A stretch of 64,000 nucleotides of DNA from Cryptomeria japonica (GCF_030272615.1 NC_081406.1:233856396-233920395), one strand, 5' to 3'; positions 23,240-34,700 are shown, counted from the first letter of the stretch. Numbers and translations: made by a program. Notes: generated from the sequence alone by a model not told the origin.

Positions 23240-24135
23240 GTATCATGCAGGAGCACCTAGGGTACCATCAAGTCTCTATGAAACAAAGTTTGAATCTTTT
23301 GCATTTGAAGTATGAAAATTGTAATAAGGTCTTGAAAGGCCACATAAGATGTAATAAGTCCATATATGATGTAATAAGGTCATTGAGACTAATGGTTTGT
23401 ATGTTGGGTCCTAATGGGGGCCATGTTGGTACATATTGACAAAATTGGCCTAATGTGGAAAATATGTCTCAATAGGTCAAGTATGATGTTTGATGTTATG
23501 TAAGGGTCTTATGGACCTATTTGGACCTATTTGTTTCATTTTTGAGTCATTGAAGTCATAGGTTGGGTCTAGGATTAAAGTTAGCCAAAGTTGTCAATAA
23601 TGTCAAAAAATTGCTCAATGCAACTTTTTGTGTTTAAAGAGGTGATTAGGTATTGGTTAGTAATGAAAGATCAAATGTTGGTTATAATAATTTGGGAAGG
23701 AATGAAGAACATGAAATAATCCATTCCATGGCCTAAGTAAGAGGTTCATTTGTATTGGCAAGAAGACAATCAATACAAATTTAATTGTTTACTGCACTTT
23801 TCCTGAGAACTCCCACGTAAAAGTCTGTTCAATCTCATTATTCACCATTAAAATTTGTTGATACACCCCTGGATTTTATGGTGCATTGAAGGAGGGTGAA
23901 TCTATTTTGATTTTTCTTTTGTGGCATTTGATTTCATTAAGAATTTGAAGAGATGTCATTTTTTTTTTAAACTGTCCAAAACCCTACCTAGGGTTGACAG
24001 TGAACAATAAAAATGTAAAAACCTTTTGTTTTTCATTATCATACCCCCAAAATGGGTGGAATCATGTATTTTAGCATACTCTTTCATTTTATATTGGTTA
24101 CAGGTCTTCAAGATGCAGTTTTCATGTGCCCACTA
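23240..24135. other. Unassigned older DNA between D and E
   Basis: About 900 bases with no convincing reading frame, LTR end or recognised motif. It contains local TAAGGTC/TAATAAG-like repetition near 23320-23370. Its left edge continues from 16616 and its right edge from 30885 once D, E and their target duplications are removed. It may be an old decayed repeat. Confidence 0.5.
24131..24135 (+). repeat. Target-site duplication of element E, left copy
   Basis: CACTA, repeated exactly at 30881-30885 after E's 3' LTR. A 5-bp duplication is what LTR-element integration leaves. Confidence 0.9.
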
Positions 24136-24999
24136 TGTTGGCATATGCACACTCCAATGAGACATTGTAGGTGATTGAAGGTTTTGTCATTGATGGCAAC
24201 CTTACAATCCTATGGCACCAGAAAGGTATTACACCGGCAAGGCATTACACCGGCAAGGCATTACACCGGCAAGATAGTTCACTGGCATCAATGATCAGAC
24301 TCTATATCGGTACTCAAGACACCGACACCAGCACAAAGAAAGGAAGTATACTGGCACAGAGGCCGACAGGATTTTGTTGTATTATATTTTGTTTATTATT
24401 GTAAAAACTTTGTAAGCCAACTTGATATCATTGTAAAATGACTCTTATATATAAAAGAGATCATTGTAGACATTTTGTAAGGAAGTAAAGAAAGTGATGT
24501 AAGCGAAAGGGAAAAATATTAAGGCAGACCTATTATGCGAAATATAGGTTAGAGGGTTTGTGTAAGAAGCAGAGCAGCAACCGGTATTGGATCAGGCATT
24601 ATAGATGCTATTGTAAAGTAGTACAAGATATTAGATTTGTATAATCTACATTGTAAGTCAGTGAGACTTCCCATTGAGCAATGAGCTCTAGGAAGTTGGC
24701 CTTCCTGCATGTGTAGGCCCCTCTTGTAAGTAATATTCTCTTATTGGCCAGTAAGTGGATATTGTGGGTCACAATCCCACTGAGGTTTTTCCAACACCGA
24801 GTTTCCTCATTAAATCCTTGTGTCATGGTGTTCTTTTCATGTGGATGTTTTTAATTCTGTTTATTTCATAATTTCTTGCATACCGATACACTGTTATAAT
24901 ATGTTCTGCATGTTTTAAGATAAGAAATTCTATACACCAGTTAGATACTGATTCAGCCCCCCCCCCCCCCCCCTCTCAATATCTATGGGAATCCTAACA
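24136..24999 (+). repeat. 5' LTR of element E
   Basis: TGTTGGCATATGCACACTCC to ATCCTAACA; 864 bp. It has a strong TATA box, TATATATAAA, at 24446-24455. It carries about three copies of a 16-bp unit (ATTACACCGGCAAGGC) near 24223-24271, versus about two in the 3' LTR, plus ACCGAC near 24321 and GCCGAC near 24363. Confidence 0.92.
24446..24455 (+). promoter_or_regulatory. TATA box of element E's 5' LTR
   Basis: TATATATAAA followed by AGAGATC. The same block is in the 3' LTR (30337-30346). It should set the start of the genomic RNA about 30 bases downstream. Confidence 0.65.
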
Positions 25000-25001
25000 A
25001 T

Positions 25002-25013
25002 TGGTATCAGAGC
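25002..25013 (+). promoter_or_regulatory. Initiator-Met tRNA primer-binding site of element E
   Basis: TGGTATCAGAGC, two bases after the 5' LTR; identical to copia A's site. The corresponding bases are deleted in D. Confidence 0.95.
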
Positions 25014-25070
25014 TTGGTCCTCTATTTTTAGAAGCCTAACAGCTTGAGGAAGATCTTGACACTGGTAAAG

Positions 25071-26228
25071 ATGGAAAATCTGATGAAGCAACTTGAAGGA
25101 GCTCTCTCAAACTATGATATAGAAAAATTCAAAAATATCAAACTAGAAGATGATCTAAAGGCAACTCAGGATATCATTCAGGCACTTCAAGAGAATCTTA
25201 CTATTGCAAGAAATAAGAGAAGAGAACTTTGTGAAAAAATGCAAACTGAAAATAATGAAAAGGAATCACTTAATGATCAGATAAGCAAGTTGAAACTGGA
25301 GAACATGACAACAAAGAATGAGATGCAGGATATGACTATGAGATTTTGTAAAGAAATTGAGGATAGGAAGAAGAATGAAGAAGAATTGACTAGAAGACTA
25401 AGTGATGCAGCAAATGAGAACACAAGACTTAGCTATGAAAATGATTTATTAAAGACAGATCTGATGCACACTCAGAATGACTCAAATGAACTGATGAGAT
25501 AGAAAGAGGTCTTAGAAAGAGAACTGGAAACTCCAAATCAACATAAAGAAAAATTCAAGAAAAGCTTAGAGGAACTTGGCACCTTGCTGAAGAATCGTAA
25601 ACCAAAAGGTGACACTTCTAGAATTGGCTTTGAAGTTGGTGAAAGCTCCGGTACTACAAATACTCAAGATCACAACAAACTAGTAAGACCACCTAATACT
25701 TATAAATTCAATGGAAAATGCTTTAACTGTAATAAGTATGGTCATAGAGAAAAGGAATGTAGATCTAGAAATTATCATAATATCAACACACCCACTGGTC
25801 AATGTTCTAAATGCAACAAAGTTGGTCACAACTCTGAAAATTGCAGAATGAATGTGAGATGTTATGTTTGTGGAAGATTTGGATATTTATCTAATCAATG
25901 TTGAACACAAACTGGCATAGGTTATGGGAAAGTTATTCAAAAGAATAATGTAACTTGTTATGCATGTAACAAGATTGGGCATATTGCAAAATTCTGTAGA
26001 AGTAAAGGATCGCTAGCAAACAACAAAAGTTCTAGCTTGAAGGGTAAAGAAAAAGTTGAAGAGGTTAAGCAAGAATTCTCAAAACAATGGATTAGAAAAG
26101 CTGATCTAAATATTGGGAATACTCCTCCACCGGTAGAACCATTCAATGCTTCACTAGTAGGACAGAGTGATGCTTCACCGGCAGGACAGAGCAGTGCTCC
26201 ACTAGCAGGAAGTTCTTCATCGAATTGA
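25071..26228 (+). pseudogene. ORF1 of element E: coiled-coil protein with four zinc knuckles
   Basis: ATG 25071 (MENLMKQLEG) aligns with D's start; an upstream in-frame ATG at 25044 is not conserved. One frame of 385 codons to TGA 26226-26228, with stops TAG 25500 and TGA 25902. Residues 1 to about 190 form a long coiled coil. The knuckles are CFNCNKYGHREKEC (codons 217-230), CSKCNKVGHNSENC (245-258), CYVCGRFGYLSNQC (264-277, His replaced by Tyr) and CYACNKIGHIAKFC (296-309). The tail is Pro/Ser-rich with a repeated GQS(D/S)A motif. Likely role: binding element RNA and self-assembling in place of Gag, inferred from the knuckles and coil. The UBN2-type capsid region of copia gag is not seen. 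Confidence 0.87.
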
Positions 26229-26532
26229 AGTATGTTTCCTTGAGGGTTTTCCAATCTAATGACACATGTGCTATTATTCCCTCGGTTAGAGATGAGAAGT
26301 TGGAAATTACTTTATTACCGGCAAACAATGTTAAGTAACTACTTAACCGACATACATTTAATGTGGTAGATGACAAAATAACACTATAAATTTGAGGTTT
26401 TGGCTCTATTTCATTTCACCAAGATTTCAAACCTACGAAGAGCATGAAGATTCTGAGCTAGGGCATTTTGAGCAAGAGGCAAGAACACTTCAAGCAATCA
26501 TCCATCCTAAAGGTAGTAAAAGGTATTTTATC
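26229..26532 (+). promoter_or_regulatory. ORF1-ORF2 spacer of element E with conserved TATA box
   Basis: About 300 bases with no gene. TATAAA at 26385-26390 lies 143 bases before the ORF2 ATG, flanked by AATGTGGTAG and TTTTGGCTC as in D. No splice junction is obvious. Confidence 0.5.
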
Positions 26533-29500
26533 ATGGCATCCACCTCTGCACTTGAATATATAGCAAACCCTACTATTGTTGAAGTTATAAAAATACCTAG
26601 GCCCATATTTCAATTAGTTCTCGAAGTAGCAAAGAAAGATGATACCTTAGGTGCTTCTTCTCAAATTCCTAAGGGAGTTGTTTATGCTGAAGATCCCAGA
26701 ATTTACATTCACTGCAACATTGAGGAACTAGGAGATGAAGAGATTAAAACCATGTTTAAATATGTCATATGTGATGAATTTGGTAATGTAAAAGATGAAC
26801 ATAAGATCATTGAAACCCTAGGATTTATAGAGATCCTTAGCATTCCTGAATTCCCCAAGGATGTGATTAGGATAGTCTTAAGCAGGGTACATGGTGAATT
26901 TTCCTAGTTAGATGCAATTCACAAAATCACCAAGGAACCTATGAAAGCTGTCACAGGGTTACTGACCATCGGTAAAAGGCTAGACAAGACTAAAAAGGTC
27001 TCCAATGACCTAGTTATAAACCTAACTGGTGCAACATCCGACAGAAGGTCCTTAAGAGTCAGTGATGTAAAAGATACTAATGTAAGATTTATCAACATGA
27101 TATTAGGATATAAAGCTACTCATGCAAACAAACTCAATTTAGATTCAAGTTTATGCATTAAGAGTGCTTATGATATGGTCACATATAATGTGAAGATTGA
27201 TGTATGTGAGTGGTTGAAGCATGAATTAATTGACAACTTAGGCAAGATTAAGAAGGACAAGAAAGGAACTTTTAAATTTGGAAATCTGCTAGTATGTTTG
27301 ATGCTACATATAACCAAACAGGTTCCTGGTATAGGCTACATAGAACTTGGATATGATATACAAGTAGGTAAACAACTAACATAACTATTCAATAATATGG
27401 GAGAAGATAAGGAAAACAATATCCATGATTTATTTCAAGCACTTAAGGCCAAAATGAAGAAAAGAATCAAATTATCATAAAAGATTGTTGACAAATATAA
27501 GGATGAAATATGTTTTGTAGTCAAGAAGGATGAGATCTAGATGGAAGCAATCATCCCTAGGACAGTTTGGGTAACAGAGATGGGCTACAAAACAGATGAT
27601 CATATAATTGAAACTTATGCTAAAGCACTTCTGGAAGCCCCTAAAGAACCTAAGGAAGAAGTATTTGGTAGTGCAGAAAATATTGAAAGCCAAATACAAT
27701 CTAAGAAAAGAGTGAAAAAGGTTGAGGCAGTTGTAAGAAAAGGTTCTAGGCAAGCAAAGGAAATCAAGGATAAAGTAATGGAACAAACTGGTATAACACA
27801 GGATGAGTTAGTAGCTCCACAACCTGAAACTCACCTATCACCGGTAGGCACATCTTCAGAGAATGACATGCCTGCAACTTTCAAAAGAGTTGTAAGGAAA
27901 AGAGATCCCTCACCGGCAACCACACCCTCACCTAGGAGGACAAGACAAAAACAACAAGCAGTGAGATCTCCGGTAAGAAAGGCTACACCAAAGAAGAAAA
28001 AACTAACACCCAAGAAGAAGAAGAGGACAAACAAGGACTTGGCCTCTCTTGACATATTGTTGAATGAAATTACAAAGGAAGGGAAATTGAAGAATATAGA
28101 GAAACTATATGACACTCAAACAGCTGATGAAAAAGAACAAGTAGAAAATAGTGTTATATTGCATATAGATATGTATAAGAAATTTTTGATGGAAGTAGTA
28201 GATGAAGTACCAGATGAACTATTTAAGAGACTAAAAGCAAGGAGATAAGCAGTAGTATAACTTGACAAGAAAATAAAGATAGAAAAGCTACTTGTTGTAT
28301 ACCCGGTGAATTCACCCAGAGAAATTGATGACTTAATTGTTGAAGCCAACCAGTCAGTATTTTCTACTGCACACTGGCACATTGCTTTAATGGTTGGAAG
28401 AGTTAATGAGGTGACTGAGGAAACAGAAAATGCATGGGACATTTTCCTAGTGGAAAAAGAAAAACAAGAAGAATACATGAGCCACAAACCTATAAAGGTA
28501 TATCAGAAAGAAAGAGACAAGGGTAAAGGTAAAGTTGGTGGACCACCCAGTATCAAGGTTAAAGACAACTTACCCCCACCTACTTTGATTACTCCACCGG
28601 TAACAACAAAAGCTACAAAAGATCAACCGACAGTTGAAAGTATGGATGTAGAGGATGTTAATCCTAATCCTGAAGTCTTATATATAGTGGATGTTGATAC
28701 TCAAAAGATCAACATTGTGGTAGACAAAGATATAGCTGATAAGACTGACATGGCTAGTGAGCCACCGATAGCTAAGCTAACTGATAACACACAGGAGAAA
28801 CCGGAAGATGACAAAGAGAAATAGGTAGAAACTCAGACTCAAACTAAGACAATGCAACAAACAGAGAAAAAAATAGAGCAAAAGGCTCCTGAACAGGAAC
28901 AACAATAGAAACAGGAACAGGTTCATAAGGAAATAGTGCCACCGATAATTGGAGAAATATAAAAACTATTTCTTAAGGAAATGCAAACACAAACAAACCT
29001 ACCAGAGGTCAATACAAGCTTGGTTACTTCCACTAGCGGTACTCAGAATGTAGGTTCCTCATCATTAGGCTACAAGTCAACTAATGTGACTAAAGTACTA
29101 TTAGATTCAATTAAAAAGATAACATATTGTAGCTCACAAGCTTATAAGGCAATAGATGACACAATACCAATTTTGAAGGTAATTGCTCCTAACTGTAATA
29201 TAGACAATAAAGATTCTTTAGGACAACTTGATACCTTGTGTAAATATATCACAAAGAACATTGAGAAAATAAAGGAAGAGACATTGAAGGACAAATATGA
29301 AATTGAAAAGCAAAGATTCTTTGATGAGCAGATAAAGAAGTGTACCAGAGATTTTGACACACTTCTACCAGAACTGTGTAACTTATTGAAAGAGTACAAA
29401 ACTCTGTACAAAGACACCTATAAGACAAACCTTTTGATAGTAGACATAGATAAGAAGATGAGCAAGGTATGGGATGAAATCAATAAACTTGCTAATAATT

Positions 29501-29841
29501 TTGTTAACTCACCTGATACATTATCAGTTTTTGAACAAAAGATAACAAATTTTGAGGAACAATTACTTAAATTGGAAAGAGAAAAGGAGAGAATAGTGAA
29601 TAAGGAAAAGCATCTAAGATTAAAACTGAGTCCAAGATTGGACTATCTAGCATCATTGCGGAAGGAAATATCTGAGGCACTAATACAAGGACAGAAAACA
29701 CTGGCAGAGCATTTGTAGCATCTCACCGGTATAGTTAAAAGAACAGAGACAACAATAAAAGACAGTAAAAAGTTTATGGAGAGTATAAACTTGATTTTGG
29801 TGGATCTATTTCAAATTGTAACTACCCAGTTACAAGGTTGA
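26533..29841 (+). pseudogene. ORF2 of element E: unrecognised protein of about 1,100 residues
   Basis: ATG 26533 to TGA 29839-29841, one frame of 1,102 codons with ten stops (26905, 27382, 27478, 27538, 28246, 28258, 28822, 28906, 28960, 29716) and no frameshift. It aligns along its length with D's ORF2. Codons 1-124 form a block ending at a TAG also present in D. A second block to about codon 400 has KAVTGL, GYKATHAN and GNLLVCLML. A basic linker with SPRRTRQKQQ and TPKKKK lies at about 27910-28030. A middle block has DMYKKFLMEVVDEVP. The C-terminal third is acidic, then coiled coil (29230-29680). Third-position differences dominate between D and E, so the protein was under selection before these insertions. 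Function unknown; no enzyme motif seen. Confidence 0.82.
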
Positions 29842-30043
29842 AACTACAAACTCTACTGGCATCTTGACAACCTTTGTCATTGATGCCAAAGGGTGAGTAG
29901 TGGGATGAGAAAATTCAACATCATAGGAATCACATGCTCAGGGGGAGCACACACATTTTTGGTAACATTTTTTGGACTTCACATTTTTTGATACACTTTT
30001 GAAATTTCTCATGAGTGTTGCCATCAATGCCAAAGGGGGAGAT
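29842..30043 (+). promoter_or_regulatory. 3' UTR and polypurine tracts of element E
   Basis: Tracts: AAAGGGTGAG at 29888-29897 after CATTGATGCC, CTCAGGGGGAGCACAC near 29937, and AAAGGGGGAGAT at 30032-30043 after CATCAATGCC, adjoining the LTR. Confidence 0.8.
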
Positions 30044-30880
30044 TGTTGGCATATGCACACTCCAATGAGACATTGTAGGTGATTGAAAGTTTTGTCATTG
30101 ATGGCAACCTTACAATCCTATGGCACTAGCAAGGCATTACACTGAAAAGGCATTACACCGGCAAGATAGTTCACCGGCATCAACGATCAGACTCGACACC
30201 AGACACAGGACACCGACACCAGCACAAAGAAAGGAAGTATACCAGCACAAAGGCCAACAGGATTTTGTTGTATTATATTTTGTTTATTATAGTTAAAACT
30301 TTGTAAGCTGACTTGATATCATTGTAAAATGACTCTTATATATAAAAGAGATCATTGTAGACATTTTTTAAGGAAGTAAAGAAAGTGATGTAAGCAAAAG
30401 GGAAAAATATTAAGGTAGACCTATTATGCGAAATATAGGTTAAAGAGTTTATGTAAGAAGCAGAGCAGCAACTGGTACTGGATCAGGCATTATAGATGCT
30501 ATTGTAAAGAAGTACAAGATATTGGATTTGTATAATCTACATTGTAAGTCAGTGAGACTTCCCATTGAGTAGTGAGCTCTAGGCAGTTGGCCTTCCTACA
30601 TGTGCAGGCCCCTCTTGTAAGTAATATTCTCTTATTTGCCAGTAAGTGGATATTGTGGGTCACAAATCCCACCGAGGTTTTTCCCACACCGCGTTTCCTC
30701 ATTAAATCCTTGTGTCATGGTGTGCTTTTCATGTGGATGTTTTTAATTCTATTTATTTCATTATTTCTTGCATATTGGTACACTGTTATAATATGTTCTA
30801 CATGTTTTAAGATAATAAATTCTATACATCGGTTAGATACTGATTCACCCCCCCTCTCAGTATCTATGGGAATCCTAACA
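30044..30880 (+). repeat. 3' LTR of element E
   Basis: TGTTGGCATATGCACACTCC to ATCCTAACA; 837 bp. It differs from the 5' LTR by scattered substitutions, a shorter 16-bp repeat array and a shorter C run. Confidence 0.92.
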
Positions 30881-30934
30881 CACTAATGTCAAAGTGTTGA
30901 TTTGACAGTGCATAGTTTGAAATCACAAAATTTT
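30881..30934. other. Older DNA between E and F, with target duplications
   Basis: Starts with CACTA (right copy of E's duplication) and ends with ATTTT (30930-30934), the left copy of F's duplication, matching 38093-38097. Nothing else seen. Confidence 0.7.
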
Positions 30935-31722
30935 TGAAGCAATCACCTGTTAGGAGGGACCTCAAAGAGATCAGTCTAGACTGGTCAACAAGAGAAAACA
31001 CAATGGAAACACAAAGACATGATGGATGAAATGCAGAACAGATTGAATTATAACATGAAAATTGATTACAACCAACCGATAACAACCAGGTTACAGAAAC
31101 CGGCTCACAGGCCTGCTAAAACATGCTCAAAATACATAAAAGGTCACAAACGAGACCTCAAATCTTAAGATCTATGTTCTATACTTAGTTTAACTTCTTG
31201 GTTACATTATAATGCTCTATTAAAATGATTTATATGATCCAATAGGATCCTATTGGCCCAAAAAGGGATCAAAACCCGAAGAACAAGACCTAACGTGCAA
31301 AACCAACAAGGTCGACCTCCACCAAGACATTCCTCTAGAAAATAAAAAGGATGAAGTGTAGATCATGGGAAAAGTTTGACCACATTACAAGGAACATCAG
31401 AATCAATGCTAGGGATCTATAAGCTACGGAAGGGATCTGGTAGATCATAAATGCAAACAGGTCTAGGCAACCTCTAACAGGAAATTATCAACCGGTAATA
31501 GGAAACTGTCTTGGAAACCGGTAGTGATAACTTGCCAAAATATGATCCAAATGCTCCATGGTTTGGGAATAAGGAAGATGATCAAGTCTTCAAGCCAAAA
31601 TCCAACTTCATAGGATCTGGTGAGCCAAACTTGGGACACATAGAAAGAAATGTTGAAACTGCAAACAGAAAGCAAAAACAAAAAGGAAATATTTTTGGTT
31701 GATGCTAGATTGCTATGAATCA
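30935..31722 (-). repeat. 3' LTR of chromovirus F
   Basis: On the plus strand it starts TGAAGCAATCACC and pairs with 37317-38092 base for base until near the end, where the two copies diverge. The boundary at 31722 is my best placement; the start on the minus strand would be TGATTCATAG. Confidence 0.82.
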
Positions 31723-34700
31723 GGGATGCTCCTACATTAGATATCTGAGGTTATTGAAAAATATAGTCTCTCACTTTATCGGGGTCAGAGGAAAACCAAG
31801 GCGGTCTACCTCTACTTGATAAATCCAAGATGAATCTTCAACTGGCCTATCCTTCCACTTCACAAGATACTCCATATACTGACTGCTCCAGGTAATACGG
31901 CCAATCCTACTGTCCAAAATTTCTTCAATTTAATTTGGTTCCTTCTAGGGCAACTATTTCTCCAAGTATGCAATATTGTCCTCATTGAATTCTGGTTCAT
32001 GATACTCATGAAGATCTATAATATTAAACATGGGTGAAATACTCAAACTATCCGATAACTCCACTTCATATGCATTTCCAGAACTGAACTTCCTCAAAAT
32101 TGTACAAGGTCCGAATTTCTTCATCTGCAATTTGTTATAAGTTCCAACTGAGAATCTCTCTTTTCTGAAATACACCATCACTTCATCACCAACTTCAAAT
32201 TCCTTATGTCTCCTCGTCTCATCTGCCTTGTCCTTATACTTGATGTTCATGTCTTCCAAATGTTCCTTAACCTGAATATGCAAGGCTACCATGTGATCTA
32301 TAAAATATTATTCTTCTAAACTTCTGTGGTCTTCACTGCTAATGTCTCTCAACTCTAATATACCACTAGGATGCACTCTGATAACAATCTCAAAAGGTGT
32401 TCTTCTAGTACTCCTATTTACTGAATTGGTGTAGGAAAACTCTTCTTGTGCAAGGATCAAATCCCAACTTCTGGTTTTATCTCCCACTAAACACCTCAAC
32501 AAATTTCCCAAACTTTGGTTAACTACTTATGTTTGTCCATCAATCTGTGAATAAAAAGTATAACTGAACTTCAAATCTATCTTCATCTTCTTCCAAAGTG
32601 TTCCCCAAAAATAGCCAACAAATTTAGTGTCTCTGTTTGAAAGTATGCTCTTAGGTAACCCATGCAATCTCACTACTTCCTTGAAAAATAGGTCCGCTAC
32701 ATGTAATGCATCCGATGTCTTCTTATAGGGTATGAAATGAGATCACAAATATAGAATCATTCCCACTCGATGTTTTAGAAGTATGGAATCTATGCTTATT
32801 TCCTCCCAAGATCTTATTGGTACTGTCAAAGTTTTATACAATCCCACATTCTAACTACTACCCTTTGCAACTTGACAAACTCTACAACTATACACATATC
32901 TCTTAACATCCTTATGAATCTAGGGCCAAAAGTACTTCTCACTCACCAATGCTACTATTTTTCCAATACTAAAATGTCTAGCCAAACCTCCATAGTGTTC
33001 CTCCTTGATCAGATTCTCACTCATAGGACTCCTAGGTATGCACAACTGAACTCCTCTTAATAACATCCCATCCTGAATGAATTAATCCAACCACTTTCTT
33101 CTATTGACCGTAACTCATTCTCTACATGCTCTCCAAGGTTCTCCAAAATCTAGGCCATCATCATACAAAGTCTTCAATTCTTCAAATCATAATACTATCA
33201 CTCTCATCTCTATCAGCAAATTCCTTCTCCTACTCAAGGCATCAACAACGTTGTTAGATTTCTCACTTCAATGCTTCCACACAAAGGTGTAACTCTGCAA
33301 AAATTCTACCTATCTCATAAGTCTCTGATTCAACTTACTCTAACTATTCCAATACTACAAGGCTTGATGATCTGTATACACCTCAAACTCCTTAGGAAGT
33401 AGGTAATGTTTCCAATTCTTCAAGGCTTGAACTATGGCATAAAACTCTTGATCATACATTGAATATCTCCTTTGGACATCATTTAATTTCTCACTAAAAT
33501 ATGCTACTAATCTTCCTTCTTGACTCAAGACTGCTCCTATTGCTATTCCACTTGCATCACAATCCACTTGAAATACTTTATTGAAATCTGGTAAAGCTAA
33601 CACAGGCTGCTCATTCACTTTCCTTTTCAATAGCTCAAAAAATTTGTTTACTCCAATGGTCCACTTGAATTCCTTCTGATCTTCCCTCATGGTCTTAGTC
33701 ATAGGGTTATAAATTGAACTGAAATTTCTAATGAGCTTCTAATAGAAACTAGCTAATCGATGAAATGATCTTACCTCTCCAATACTTTCTAGTGTAGGCT
33801 ACTCAGCAATTAATTTTACTTTCTTAGGGTCCATAGTCAAACCATCCTCAGATATCACAAATCCCAAATAGACTAACTCATCTTTCATGAAAGTACACTT
33901 CTTAAGGTTTATCAACAACTTTTCTTCTCTCAACCTCTGCAAAACTTGTCTCAAATGCAAAAAATTCTCCTCTTTTGTCTTACTGAAAATCAAAATGTCA
34001 TCCAAATATACAATAACAAAATTACCCAATAATTTCTTCAATACCTCATTCATCCATCTCATGAAAGTACTCAGTGCATTAGTTAGCCCAAAAGGAGTCA
34101 CCAACCATTCATACAGTCCTTCATTTGTCTTGAATGTTGTCTTCCACTCATCTCCTTCTTTGATCTTGATCTGATGATATCCACTCTTCAAATCTATCTT
34201 TGTAAAGTATTTGAATCTGCTCAAACAGTCCATTATGTCATGCGTGAACTCACAATACTGGTTCCCACTTTTTGACCAGCTTTGACACTTATATGAATAT
34301 TTTGAAAAAAACCTTCACTTTCTGACACCTATAACTTTTAAACCGTTAAGAATTTGAAGATGATATAAACTAGTGATTTTTAACATCTTGTTTGTAGATT
34401 CTAAATATATTTTTTTCAAATTTGTTTTAATAAATTTTTATTGATTTTTCCATCTCCCTCAAAAAGTAAATTTTTACAGCAAACAACATTTTTTAAGAGT
34501 GATGTGTATCCCGAAACGCATAATTTTTTTTCTATAAATGATAAATACTTAATTCTTTTGAATTTTGATTTGTAACATCAATACCTAGGGCATGCAGTTG
34601 GTTTGATAGTGATATGTTGAATATTTGTCATTTTATTAAGTTTTGAAGTTCGACTAATTATAATTTAGATATAGGTGTACATTGAACACATAACCTGTTC

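Larger units (their letters stand above)
24136..30880 (+). mobile_element. Pol-less LTR element E, structurally complete
   Basis: 6,745 bp with both LTRs, initiator-Met primer site, polypurine tracts and an exact CACTA target duplication. The insertion was therefore made by the normal retrotransposition route. The interior holds only ORF1 and ORF2; no protease, integrase, reverse transcriptase or RNase H signature is present. Element E therefore depended on enzymes from another element. This is the best-preserved member of the B/D/E family in the window. Confidence 0.92.

Noticed and set aside
23011-23439. 142-codon plus-strand frame over the end of D's LTR (similar at 17175-17435 and 14988-15305)
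   Set aside because: Recurs only because the LTR 3' part is conserved as DNA; it starts within the LTR and crosses the LTR/target junction.
23240-24135. Host gene exon in the unassigned segment
   Set aside because: No frame longer than chance, no recognisable domain, and no convincing splice pattern.
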